Below, piece by piece: positions 32,272-40,928 of a stretch of DNA of 50,891 bases (positions are counted from its first letter, which is position 1; each line of letters opens with the position of its first letter). Both the position numbers and the translations under genes were made by a program. This stretch comes from Planctomycetes bacterium UBA7888 (lineage in GTDB: Bacteria; Planctomycetota; UBA1135). The notes under the pieces are model-generated. The model searched no databases and had not been told where the DNA came from. It was given only the letters and a program-made list of their open reading frames with translations. Location: contig DLRM01000041.1 in assembly GCA_002500505.1 (NCBI GenBank), forward strand, positions 11,860-62,750, written 5' to 3'.

Positions 32272-35200
32272 TTGAACTACCCCCTCCACCCCGTTTTTCT
32301 CGCTGTTTGGGCGACCGGCCCCGACGCCGCACGGGACCAAATTTTCTTTTTTGAGGGCATGAGTTACCCACATGGAGAGCCTCCGATTGAGCTAATCCCT
32401 CCCGAGCGGCTTCGGCCTTGGGCCAACCTTCAACCGCAAAGTTCACACTCCAAACGACTTGCAGAGCTAGGGCTCAGTGGCCCCGAATCCGCACAGTTTC
32501 TGCTTGCTGAAACTCGGACCCCCGAACTCTTGCCTCTACTCGAGGGTCGTTTTGTGGTTCTCGCTTCGGGTCGCGAAGCTTTCTTGGCGCGCTTTCATCG
32601 TCTTCTTCCCGAATCTCAACCACCAACTGTTCTGGATTTGGAGCAGCTAGCCCTCTTTTTACACCCTCAACGAGGGGCACGCTCGTTCCAAGGTGTTTGG
32701 AAAGCATTCCTTGGAGCCGAGCCCCCCCGAGAGCCCCGAGCTGCCGACATTCGCCGACTTTGCGAGGCTCTCGTTTCTGCTCACTTCCAACGCACCCCCG
32801 CGCTGAGGCAACTCTGGGCGCGTAGCTTTGAAAACATCCAGGAGAGCTTGAGTGGCGAGGAAAGCGGAGGAGCTTCTTGGCTAGAACTCTGTGCAAGACT
32901 CCTGAACCAACCGAGCGACTTCAGTGGAATCCCCGAAGGCGAAGAGCAACTTTTTGCGCACAGTCTTTCCGATGGCTGCCTACGAGATGATTTAGAGGAC
33001 TCACCCTTCGAAGCCCCAAGTGCCCTCCGTAGTATTCAGCCAAACTTCTTGCAGGAATACCAAACTCATTTTGCGGAGCAAGAGCCATTAGAACTCCGCA
33101 AGGAAGAGAACTGCGAGCTTGAATCTAAAGATCTGCAAACTCTTGAATCCTTTTTTGATCGACTCCCTCGGCATTTCGCAAATGGCTCTGAAGAGCACAC
33201 CTGCCCTGAGCGGCCTGGGCAACGCGCCCTTGCTCACGCCGTTCGCACGGCCCTTGAGGGTGGCGACTTTTTGCTTGCCGACGCCCCTACGGGAACGGGG
33301 AAAACCCTGGCCTACCTTGCCCCTCTTATGCTCTGGGCCACGCGAAACAATATTCGCACGGGGGTCTCCACCTACACCCGAGCACTACAAGAACAGGCAT
33401 TCTTTCGGGAAATCCCTCGTGCGATGAGCCTTCTCAAAGAAGCCGGGCTCCAGGATGAACAACTCCCTCGGATATCCATGCTTAAAGGTCGCGCCAACTA
33501 CATTTGTGGGCGAGCCATTCGGGATGCCGCCCCCGGCCTCGGAAATGGGTCTACTGTCTCTCATGTAACTTGGCTTCGCCTCGCCCTTTACTACTGCGAG
33601 GACCCTTCGGCGGATTTGGACGGATTCCCTATCGACCCGGGAATTCCTTTGGGCCACCTTGGCAAAGTTTTGCGCAGTGCTCGACGAACCATGGACTCGG
33701 TGCGCTCTATTCCGCAATGTTGCGTGGGCCGATACGCCAAGCGTTGCGCCGCAGGAATCCGAACTTTACGCGCAGACCGCTCACATCTCGTGGTCACCAA
33801 CCATGCTTTCGTTCTGGCACGTCCGGAATATTTCCAGCACATCATTTTTGATGAATGTGATCACCTTCATCAAGTCGCAACCTCTGCTCTTTCATTTGAC
33901 ATCGAGTTTGATGAAGTCGTTGCCTTGTGCGATGAGCTCACCCGCAACCGTGGGCGGGACGCCGCTCCCATGGTTCGACTTGTCCGCATGATGAACAAAC
34001 TCGCTCCTGGCGACTCCACAGACGCTCTCCGCAGCGCGGTTAAAAAGGCAGACAAAGGCCTTGGATTATTAGAGTCAGCAGCCTTGGAATGCACGCGCGA
34101 GCTTCGTGTATTTCAGGATTGGCGCAAGAACTTTGGGGAAAAGCTTTCCGCTGAAGAACGCCCTTTTTTGTTGCATGACTTTCTGGACACTGGGAAGGGT
34201 GACGAATTGGCCACTGCGTTGAACAAACTAAAAAATGCCGTAGACCAGTTGGATAGCGGTCTTCGAGAATGCATTGAAGAATTGGGAACCGTTCCTTCGC
34301 GGAGTGCGCCACGACTACGTTGGGCTTTCCGAAAGCCCCTTGAGCTCCTTGCCCATTGGCGCGAGGGCTTGTTTCTTTGGTTGGGAGGCAAAAGTGACGA
34401 CCCGGCAGAAGGCGAAAATGACGGGGCCGGCGACTTTAGCGATGACTTCCTTTATGACGCCGTCTTTGATGGCCAACGAAGGCGTCCTCTCCTGTCATTG
34501 AAGTGGCTGCTCCCTCAAAAATGGTTAGGTGAAACTTATTTGCCCACTCTCCAAAGTGCGGCCCTCGTTTCAGCGACAAATCGCCTGCGAGGCGGCTTCA
34601 AGGCCATGCGGGGATATTTGGGCCTGGATATTTTGGAAGAAGACCGCGAAGTGCGCCAAGGTCGAGTCGTTCATGATTTCGCGGGCCCACCAACTTTTGA
34701 CCCACGAAGTGCTTTGGTTTGTGTTCCTGAAGATGCCCCAGATTATGGTTATTCCGGAAACCGTAAATTGGAGTGGATGGACTATGTTCAAGATGTATTG
34801 CTTTATCTTGGCGAGCGAGCGGGTGGGCGAACTTTGGGCTTGTTTACGAACCGTATGGTTCTTCAACAGGTCGGCGAACGTTTAGAACCAGAGTTTGCGG
34901 CTCGAGGTATTCCGCTCTGGTGGCAAGGCATGCCTGGGCTCACGAAAGAGGAGATTGCTGAGCGATTCCGATCCCAAACAGATTCCGTCTTGTTGGGTCT
35001 GGACACTTTTTGGTATGGCGTCGATTTCCCAGGGGAAACTTGCGAGTATGTGGTGATGACCAAACTCCCATATGGTGTTTTGGATGACTACCACTTCGCC
35101 CAAACCGCACGTCTGGGATATGGCCGTCAGCGAAATCGGATTTATCTACCAAAAGCACTTGCTATGTTCCGGCAAGGATGTGGCCGTTTGTTGCGGAACG

Positions 35201-35442
35201 AATTCGATACCGGAGGGATTCTTATTTTAGATCGTCGAGTTTTAGATAAGCGTCATGCACCTTTCTTGCAAGAACTCCCCGGTGGCGCTGAGGATTGGGA
35301 AGAACCCAACATCATGGCTGCAAGTACCGATGAATGCTTTCAAAAGCTTTTTACACACATGCACCTTGGAGCGGAGCTCAAGCGCCGCGGGCTGAACGAA
35401 GATTTCTCGACCTTCAGGGCCGACCTGCAAACGAATGCCTAA
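32272..35442 (+). CDS. DinG/XPD-like Fe-S helicase with degenerate exonuclease-like N-terminus
   Basis: 1056 residues from a TTG. Walker A (DAPTGTGKT) is at 337-345 and the DEAH-box variant D-E-C-D at 527-530 (HIIFDECDHL). Between them lie C412, C442, C483/C484 and C492, placed like the 4Fe-4S cysteines of XPD/DinG. The C-terminal helicase half has LGLFTNRMVLQQVGE, DTFWYGVDFPGE, VVMTKLPYGV and MFRQGCGRLLR. Residues 1-130 (PVFLAVWATGPDAARDQIFF) recall the DEDD exonuclease of DinG-type proteins, but the D-x-E pair is missing. Family members unwind DNA 5' to 3' in repair. The start is uncertain because no better start precedes the exonuclease-like strand. Confidence 0.85.
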   Translation: MNYPLHPVFLAVWATGPDAARDQIFFFEGMSYPHGEPPIELIPPERLRPWANLQPQSSHSKRLAELGLSGPESAQFLLAETRTPELLPLLEGRFVVLASGREAFLARFHRLLPESQPPTVLDLEQLALFLHPQRGARSFQGVWKAFLGAEPPREPRAADIRRLCEALVSAHFQRTPALRQLWARSFENIQESLSGEESGGASWLELCARLLNQPSDFSGIPEGEEQLFAHSLSDGCLRDDLEDSPFEAPSALRSIQPNFLQEYQTHFAEQEPLELRKEENCELESKDLQTLESFFDRLPRHFANGSEEHTCPERPGQRALAHAVRTALEGGDFLLADAPTGTGKTLAYLAPLMLWATRNNIRTGVSTYTRALQEQAFFREIPRAMSLLKEAGLQDEQLPRISMLKGRANYICGRAIRDAAPGLGNGSTVSHVTWLRLALYYCEDPSADLDGFPIDPGIPLGHLGKVLRSARRTMDSVRSIPQCCVGRYAKRCAAGIRTLRADRSHLVVTNHAFVLARPEYFQHIIFDECDHLHQVATSALSFDIEFDEVVALCDELTRNRGRDAAPMVRLVRMMNKLAPGDSTDALRSAVKKADKGLGLLESAALECTRELRVFQDWRKNFGEKLSAEERPFLLHDFLDTGKGDELATALNKLKNAVDQLDSGLRECIEELGTVPSRSAPRLRWAFRKPLELLAHWREGLFLWLGGKSDDPAEGENDGAGDFSDDFLYDAVFDGQRRRPLLSLKWLLPQKWLGETYLPTLQSAALVSATNRLRGGFKAMRGYLGLDILEEDREVRQGRVVHDFAGPPTFDPRSALVCVPEDAPDYGYSGNRKLEWMDYVQDVLLYLGERAGGRTLGLFTNRMVLQQVGERLEPEFAARGIPLWWQGMPGLTKEEIAERFRSQTDSVLLGLDTFWYGVDFPGETCEYVVMTKLPYGVLDDYHFAQTARLGYGRQRNRIYLPKALAMFRQGCGRLLRNEFDTGGILILDRRVLDKRHAPFLQELPGGAEDWEEPNIMAASTDECFQKLFTHMHLGAELKRRGLNEDFSTFRADLQTNA

Positions 35443-35452
35443 AATCTAATCC

Positions 35453-35617
35453 GTGAGAATCCTCTTCCTCTGCACTCAAAATGCCTGTCGCTTCCAAATG
35501 GCAGAACATTGGGCTCGCAATAGGTGCCCTGAAGAAATTCTTGGCTCCTTCCGAGATGTACGGAATTCAATCAGAGACTGGGTTGCCTCCCTCCTGAAAA
35601 CAAAAATAATCGCATGA
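35453..35617 (+). CDS. 54-residue ArsC/low-MW phosphatase-like mini-protein (internal deletion)
   Basis: From a GTG: VRILFLCTQNACRFQMAEHW then ARNRCPEEILGSFRDVRNSI and a helical tail. The first 22 residues are the P-loop end of a low-molecular-weight phosphatase or thioredoxin-type arsenate reductase (C-T-Q-N-A-C-R, a C-x5-R loop, with Phe where Ser is usual). The rest matches the family's last helix ('EE.L..FR.VRD.I...'). About 80 central residues, including the general-acid Asp loop, are missing, as if cut out in frame. Its TGA overlaps the next ATG (ATGA), so it is probably still translated. It may be a decaying gene or a new small protein. Confidence 0.62.
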   Translation: MRILFLCTQNACRFQMAEHWARNRCPEEILGSFRDVRNSIRDWVASLLKTKIIA

Positions 35618-36186
35618 CCTCCCCAGAATCGATTGCCATTGGCCACATCCATCTCCGCTGGGGCGGCACTGAAACCGTGCCCGGAGAATCTATAGCCGTT
35701 GAATTGGCCGAGGCCGCTGACTGCCGAGAACGTTGGGAATCAGACGGCGCCCTTCATGCCCTTCAAGCCATCTCCCCTCTCTCTGCTTTGCCCTTAGAAG
35801 AGCGCAACCGACTTGGCATTTTGGCTGTCGGCCCAGGCGCCGCCTTAACTGGCCTGATTGCAGAAGCACTCGGGTGCTCTCGAGTGGACTTAGTCCTTCA
35901 CCCCGATGACCGCGCGGCTTACCAGGCTGCCGGCGGAAGGGCAACACTCCATTCACGCCTTGAGGGAGTCCCCGACGGTCGATTCTTTCACTACGCCCTT
36001 CAAGGTTGCGGAAACGGGGAGCCCGATATGAACGACTCCAATCTTCTTCGCCGTCGGCTCAAGCCCGAAGGCACGCTCACTCTTTTTGGGTTTCCCGAAT
36101 CCAAACTTATGGAAATATTCCAAAGTTATTCCAAGCTAGGTTTTTCACTCCGCGGCTCTGGCTTTCAAAGCCTCTCTATGGTCTAA
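35614..36186 (+). CDS. Methyltransferase-like protein of unknown function
   Basis: 190 residues. The segment LGILAVGPGAALTGLIAEAL looks like motif I of a Rossmann SAM methyltransferase, and RVDLVLHPDDRAAYQAAGG could be the following strand. LLRRRLKPEGTLTLFGFP and the end SKLGFSLRGSGFQSLSMV resemble the last strands of that fold (as in PrmA). The acidic motif II residue and the NPPY-type catalytic motif are not visible, so it may be inactive or bind another ligand. It overlaps the ArsC-like mini-gene by ATGA and ends 20 bases from a convergent lipoprotein gene. Confidence 0.55.
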   Translation: MTSPESIAIGHIHLRWGGTETVPGESIAVELAEAADCRERWESDGALHALQAISPLSALPLEERNRLGILAVGPGAALTGLIAEALGCSRVDLVLHPDDRAAYQAAGGRATLHSRLEGVPDGRFFHYALQGCGNGEPDMNDSNLLRRRLKPEGTLTLFGFPESKLMEIFQSYSKLGFSLRGSGFQSLSMV

Positions 36187-36206
36187 GGTTGCGTTGCAGG
36201 CAATAC

Positions 36207-36770
36207 TTATAGCTTATTTGCAATCGTAACCGAACCCACAAGGGTTGCCGTTTTGGAATTTTCCCAAAGGCTTCCTGAAGACCAAAGGTCAGCGTCCCAA
36301 TCCAAGGTTGCAGTAGTCGAAGAATCCAAATCACCGTCACTTGGTGTAAGAGTGAAATCAAACTCAACTTCGACATACCCATCCCAGATATCAAACCAAT
36401 CGACTTCTTTCGTAAAGCGAAAAACTCCGTTCGGATATGTTGCGTTTGGGGGTGTATAGATACCTCTCAAATTATTAAAGCGGTCAAGATCTACAATCCA
36501 ACTTCCATCGTAGTTATTCCAAATGGTTTCATAAATCGGGAAGTCTAGGTATCCATCGAATCGGACATCATGAACATCTGAACCGGAATCTACGATATGT
36601 ATGGCGACAGGGTCATTAATGCGCATCGAAGGAAATCCCCACGAGTCCAAGCCCATCCCTTCGAGGCGAGATTTCCAAGCGGTTGCGTCTGAGTAGTCGG
36701 AAACAGTGAATTCATAGCCCCAGGGGCAACTGGGTAAAAGGAGTAAGGCGGCGAAGGGAAAATATTTCAT
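36207..36770 (-). CDS. Putative lipoprotein, beta-rich, unknown function
   Basis: 187 residues starting MKYFPFAALLLLPSCPWGYE, with lipobox-like L-P-S-C. The ATG at 36770 overlaps the rarA stop (ATGA) and is preferred over the Met three codons upstream. The mature protein is rich in Asp, Trp, Tyr and Phe with alternating beta patterns: FDGYLDFPIYETIWNNYDGS, VEVEFDFTLTPSDGD and TATLDWDADLWSSGSLWENS. This suggests a beta-sandwich exposed at the surface. I recognise no family. Its composition differs from the housekeeping genes around it, which may hint at a recently gained or fast-evolving gene. Confidence 0.6.
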   Translation of the reverse strand: MKYFPFAALLLLPSCPWGYEFTVSDYSDATAWKSRLEGMGLDSWGFPSMRINDPVAIHIVDSGSDVHDVRFDGYLDFPIYETIWNNYDGSWIVDLDRFNNLRGIYTPPNATYPNGVFRFTKEVDWFDIWDGYVEVEFDFTLTPSDGDLDSSTTATLDWDADLWSSGSLWENSKTATLVGSVTIANKL

Positions 36771-37987
36771 TTCAACCATTTTGCGTCCTTTAACTCCTCA
36801 GGGAGACAGTTCATCGTGACTTTCCCTTGTGGCATGTCATGCGCATGCTGGTAACCCTCTGCCCAACCAGCCTTTTTCATGAGTTTTGTGGGTGCGTTAC
36901 GCAAATGCATCGGAACGGGATAAGCGTAGCCCTTTTGAACCAGCTGGCTGACCTCCTTGAATGCCTTATAAAGAGCATCCGATTTCTTAGCCTTTGCTAA
37001 ATATATGGCGCATTCGGCGAGCGCCAACTCGCCTTCTGGGGCACCAAGAAAGCGAAAACTATCCCGAGCGGAAACTGCCACCTTCAATGCATTGGAGTCT
37101 GCGAGCCCAATGTCCTCTGTCGCCATCCTCTCCAATCGGCGAGCGATGTACAACGGATCCTCTCCGGAGCGCAACATGCGCACAAGCCAATAAAGAGCGG
37201 CATTAGGGTCGGAAGATCGGATGGATTTGTGCAGAGCGGAGATTAAGTCAAAGTGACTCTCTCCGTGTTTGTCGTAAAGAAGAGCCCGACCTTGAAAAAC
37301 TTGTTCTAAAGCTGAATCTTTTAGAGGTTCAGCAACATCGGATTGCCGGGCGATGTGCTCGAGGGCGACCAGTCCTCTTCGAGCATCCCCACTGGAAAAA
37401 CGGGCAATAGCAAGAAGTTGGTCATCCGTAGAGGTGTGCTTTCGGGCACCAAGCCCAAATGAAGTGTCCTCTAGAGCTCGTCTAAACAAAGAAATCAGAT
37501 TCTCTTCATCTAATGGTTTCAGAATATGAACAGTTAGGCGCGAAAGGAGTGGCGCAATAACTTCAAAGGACGGATTCTCCGTAGTGGCTCCGACCAAAAC
37601 AACATCACCTCGCTCAACAAAGGGAAGAAAGGCATCTTGTTGTGCCTTGTTAAAACGGTGAATTTCATCCACAAACAACAGAGTTCCCCGACCGGATGAC
37701 TCCCGCAATCGCCTCGCTTCTTCCATCGCATTCCGCACATCTTTTATACCTGACAGGACTGCCGAAAAAGACTGGAACTCCAAATCAGCCTTCTTGGCAA
37801 TAAGAAGAGCAAGAGTCGTTTTTCCCGTTCCAGGAGGGCCCCAAAAAATCATGGAGGACCATTCCTCAGTTTCAAAAGCGCGGCGAAGAGGGGAATCTGG
37901 ACCGAGCAGTTGGTTTTGACCGAGGACTTCGTCGAGGCTTTGCGGCCTCAACCGTTCGGCGAGTGGAGCGGTGCTGACCGCTTTCAT
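36767..37987 (-). CDS. rarA: Replication-associated recombination protein RarA (MgsA)
   Basis: 406 residues, a clamp-loader-like AAA+ ATPase acting at stalled forks. The N-terminus PLAERLRPQSLDEVLGQNQL is the family signature. Walker A is IFWGPPGTGKTTLA, Walker B TLLFVDEIHRFNKAQQDAFL, and sensor 1 VLVGATTENPSFEV. The C-terminal part has ALYWLVRMLRSGEDPLYIAR and VPMHLRNAPTKLMKKAG. The start at 37987 overlaps the upstream methyltransferase stop (ATGA); the Met four codons before is also possible. Confidence 0.94.
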   Translation of the reverse strand: MKAVSTAPLAERLRPQSLDEVLGQNQLLGPDSPLRRAFETEEWSSMIFWGPPGTGKTTLALLIAKKADLEFQSFSAVLSGIKDVRNAMEEARRLRESSGRGTLLFVDEIHRFNKAQQDAFLPFVERGDVVLVGATTENPSFEVIAPLLSRLTVHILKPLDEENLISLFRRALEDTSFGLGARKHTSTDDQLLAIARFSSGDARRGLVALEHIARQSDVAEPLKDSALEQVFQGRALLYDKHGESHFDLISALHKSIRSSDPNAALYWLVRMLRSGEDPLYIARRLERMATEDIGLADSNALKVAVSARDSFRFLGAPEGELALAECAIYLAKAKKSDALYKAFKEVSQLVQKGYAYPVPMHLRNAPTKLMKKAGWAEGYQHAHDMPQGKVTMNCLPEELKDAKWLK

Positions 37988-38772
37988 CGCAAGTTCCAAC
38001 TCAAAATCGCAGCGGCAGTAGCGACATTAAGCGATTCTACGCCGCGAGTTAAAGGAATCGAAAATACCTGGTCGGCTACGGCACGAATTTCTTCGGGAAT
38101 ACCTTTCCCCTCCATTCCTAATACGAGGGCTCGAGGTTTCGTTTTTGAAATCGAATGTTCTTCAATGGAGTCACCTCCTGCATCTGCAACCAATATTTGG
38201 ATTTCTTTCTCTTGTGCGGCATGCAAAAATTGCTCCCACGGAATGCGGTCAAAAACAGGAAGTCGAAAAGTCGTACCACTCGCCCCACGCAGTGCTCTTG
38301 GCGACCAAACACTAGCTCCACCTTTCAAGCAAACCAGAGCCGAAGCGCCCAAGCCAGCGGCAACCCGAACAATAGCTCCAGTGTTGCCTGGCTCTTGAAC
38401 TCCTGCACACACCAAGAGATAGTCGCCCTCGTGAAGACCACCTAAAGTACTCTCTAAATCAAACTCAGGTTGGTTGCAGACAGCAAGCAATCCTGGTGGG
38501 GCATCTAAATCCGAACCCTCGGAAAGCAACTTGGCTTCACAAAAGGCCACCTCCGCACCAATGGCACGAGCTTGTTCCAAAACAGGCTGCCAAGAAGAAT
38601 CTTCGAGTCTTTCTTCGGAAACCAAGACCCAGTGAATGAGAGCCTCTGCGGCTAGAGCTTCTTCCAAAAGGTGAATCCCTTCCAATAGAAGCTTTCCTCG
38701 CTCCTTCGAAGCACGAATAGCCCGTGCCAGCTTAAGCTTGGAATTCTGTGGGGAGCGAACGACTTCAGTCAC
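37984..38772 (-). CDS. SpoU/TrmH-family RNA 2'-O-methyltransferase
   Basis: 262 residues. These knotted-fold enzymes methylate ribose 2'-OH in rRNA or tRNA. The N-terminal substrate domain has VRSPQNSKLKLARAI and LLEGIHLLEEALAA. The SPOUT domain shows motif 1 GVQEPGNTGAIVRVAAGLGA, motif 2 RALVLGMEGKGIPEEI and motif 3 FSIPLTRGVESLNVATAAA, all well kept. RlmB or TrmH-like specificity cannot be assigned. It overlaps rarA by ATGA and lies 31 bases from the divergent rsgA, another ribosome-maturation gene. Confidence 0.92.
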   Translation of the reverse strand: MTEVVRSPQNSKLKLARAIRASKERGKLLLEGIHLLEEALAAEALIHWVLVSEERLEDSSWQPVLEQARAIGAEVAFCEAKLLSEGSDLDAPPGLLAVCNQPEFDLESTLGGLHEGDYLLVCAGVQEPGNTGAIVRVAAGLGASALVCLKGGASVWSPRALRGASGTTFRLPVFDRIPWEQFLHAAQEKEIQILVADAGGDSIEEHSISKTKPRALVLGMEGKGIPEEIRAVADQVFSIPLTRGVESLNVATAAAILSWNLR

Positions 38773-38803
38773 GGCGGCATTCTAAACCTTACACTAGGCG
38801 GGA

Positions 38804-39757
38804 ATGAGCGAAGCCCCTGCCCCTGATGCCATTGTCCTCCGCGTAGACGCGCGGCAATGCGATATCGCTCGTCCAGAAGACCTGAATGCCTCTAAGCCCG
38901 CCCTTCTTCGCGGGCGCCTATTCGAGGGAAATACCGAAGATCGCATGCCCGTTGCCGTGGGAGACCATGTGCGCCTCACTGAATCGGATGACGGGCTCGC
39001 TGTGGACGAAGTCCTCCCGCGCCGAAATACCTTTGCGCGGCGTGCCTCTGGCGAGGAAATTCAAAGGCAGCTCTTGGCAACCAATTTCGACAAACTCGTT
39101 CTGGTAACCTCATTCGGGACTCCTTCCTTTTCGAGCATCATGGCTGACAGAATTCTTGTAGCAGCCAGCTTTGCTGGAATTCCCGTTGCTTTAGTCATCA
39201 ACAAAACGGATAAAGCGAAGCGCGGAAAAATAAAGAAGGTCATTGCCACCTATGAAAATGCAGGGTATTCGGTTCTCTGCACGTCTGCTGAAAAGGAGGA
39301 GGGGATAACCGAACTCTCCAATCTCCTCCGTGGAAAAATTTCTGTTCTTTACGGATTGAGCGGTGTTGGAAAATCTTCTCTCCTTAACTGCTTAGAGCCT
39401 GGCCTTGGCCTAAGAACAAAAGAAGTTTCTTCATCTCTCAAGTCGGGTCGCCATACGACTACCTTTGCCCGCATGTGGCCCTTAGAAATGGGAGGCGCTG
39501 TGATTGACACTCCCGGTGTCCGAGTTTTCCGCCCATGGGGAATCCCGCCACACGAGCTACGCCTTCATTACCCTGAAATGCTTGCTCTTGGAAGCGGGTG
39601 CCATTTCCCTGATTGCACTCATCGCAATGAGCCTGACTGTGCAATTCTCTCCGCTCTGGAAACAGGAGAGCTTCCTGCTTCTCGTCATCGTTCATACATA
39701 GAGATGATGGAAGAACTGGAATCCGTGTACGGAGGTACTGGAGAAAACCCGGCGTGA
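38804..39757 (+). CDS. rsgA: Ribosome small-subunit maturation GTPase RsgA
   Basis: 317 residues with the expected three parts. An N-terminal OB fold (PVAVGDHVRLTESDDGLAVD) comes first. Next is a circularly permuted GTPase, in which the G4 motif NKTD (ALVINKTDKA) precedes G1 YGLSGVGKSSLLN, then G2 GRHTTT and G3 VIDTPGVR. The C-terminal zinc finger has CHFPDCTH then EPDC. RsgA checks late 30S assembly. It ends seven bases from the convergent ispH. Confidence 0.95.
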   Translation: MSEAPAPDAIVLRVDARQCDIARPEDLNASKPALLRGRLFEGNTEDRMPVAVGDHVRLTESDDGLAVDEVLPRRNTFARRASGEEIQRQLLATNFDKLVLVTSFGTPSFSSIMADRILVAASFAGIPVALVINKTDKAKRGKIKKVIATYENAGYSVLCTSAEKEEGITELSNLLRGKISVLYGLSGVGKSSLLNCLEPGLGLRTKEVSSSLKSGRHTTTFARMWPLEMGGAVIDTPGVRVFRPWGIPPHELRLHYPEMLALGSGCHFPDCTHRNEPDCAILSALETGELPASRHRSYIEMMEELESVYGGTGENPA

Positions 39758-39764
39758 GCCTAAT

Positions 39765-40928
39765 CTAAACTTCCTGGCCAAGGGATTCGCCTGCGACGGC
39801 GACAACGCGTTCCACAACTTGACCCAAGATGGCATCGGGTGTGCTAGCGCCAGCGGTGAAAGCAACTGAAATTGGGCCCTCAGGTAGCCAGTCTTTTTTT
39901 GTTTTGATTTCCCCGGTGTGTCGTTCACGGTATTCAAGGCAATCCACGCTAATGCAATCCGGGCCTTGGATGTGCCAAGCAGGGACTCCGGCGGCGTCCC
40001 CCACCCTTGCAAGGTTTCTCGTGTTTGAAGAGTCATATCCGCCCACAACCAAAAATAAGTCTGGGCTGGAATCCACAACCGCCGTTGCGGCGTCCTGATT
40101 CTCTTGCGTTGCCTGACAAATGGTGTCAAAGTCGCGAAAGCGGTCGCTTAATTCTTGTTCGCCCCATCTCTTCAGGAGAGCCTGCCGCAAACGCTCCGCG
40201 ATCGAGCGAGATTCGCTAGCAAGCATAGTAGTTTGATTGATTACGCCCACGCGTTGAAGGTGTGGTGTTGGCTCGAAATTCTTTCGAACAGCTTGAGGGT
40301 GCAGCCCACTTAGTAACTCCTGCGCATCGAGGGTGCCTTCCAGATACCTGGCCAGAATTTCTGCTTCACGCATATCATGGACGATAACAAACTCTCCGCC
40401 AAGGCTTCGGACTAAAGAACAAGTTGCGCGTGTTTCGTCATGCCCAACAGTTCCGTGCACAACAGTAGTAAAACCTTCGCGAACATATTTTTCGGCACGC
40501 TTATGAGGTTTAATCACCCAAGGGCATGTTGTGTCTACAACCTTTACCCCACGGCTCTTTAGGTCTTCCATTTCCTCAACCATGGCGGAAAAGGCTGGCA
40601 CAATCACAACATCGCTTTCATTTAATTCCTCGAGAGCCCCTGGAACGGATTGCTTCCCTTTCAAAAACTGAATCCCCATCTCACCCATGTCGTCATTTAC
40701 TCGAGGATTATGAATGATGGAGTTCAATAGCCACATGGGCTTTCCTTGGTACTCTTTGCGTGCGTCGTTCACCATTGCCAAAGCGCGATCCACACCCCAA
40801 CAAAAACCGAAGGACTGGGGCATGAGGAGACGAATGCGACCCACTTGAAACTCACCTTCTGCGCGAAGCTGGTCCACGAGGGTGCTTCGGTAGGTGTAAC
40901 GAACTTCGGGGTCTTCGTATGAGGTCAT
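39765..40928 (-). CDS. ispH: 4-hydroxy-3-methylbut-2-enyl diphosphate reductase, long form
   Basis: 387 residues. IspH makes IPP and DMAPP at the end of the MEP isoprenoid pathway. The three Fe-S cysteines are Cys43 (SFGFCWGVDRA), one in VVDTTCPWVIKPHKR and one in FDTICQATQENQDAA. VGGYDSSNTRNLARV and FTAGASTPDAILGQVV complete the family. The long N-terminus and long middle resemble the cyanobacterial/plant form rather than the ~315-residue E. coli form. The start at 40928 overlaps folC by ATGA; the frame is open further upstream to 41033, inside folC. Confidence 0.94.
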   Translation of the reverse strand: MTSYEDPEVRYTYRSTLVDQLRAEGEFQVGRIRLLMPQSFGFCWGVDRALAMVNDARKEYQGKPMWLLNSIIHNPRVNDDMGEMGIQFLKGKQSVPGALEELNESDVVIVPAFSAMVEEMEDLKSRGVKVVDTTCPWVIKPHKRAEKYVREGFTTVVHGTVGHDETRATCSLVRSLGGEFVIVHDMREAEILARYLEGTLDAQELLSGLHPQAVRKNFEPTPHLQRVGVINQTTMLASESRSIAERLRQALLKRWGEQELSDRFRDFDTICQATQENQDAATAVVDSSPDLFLVVGGYDSSNTRNLARVGDAAGVPAWHIQGPDCISVDCLEYRERHTGEIKTKKDWLPEGPISVAFTAGASTPDAILGQVVERVVAVAGESLGQEV

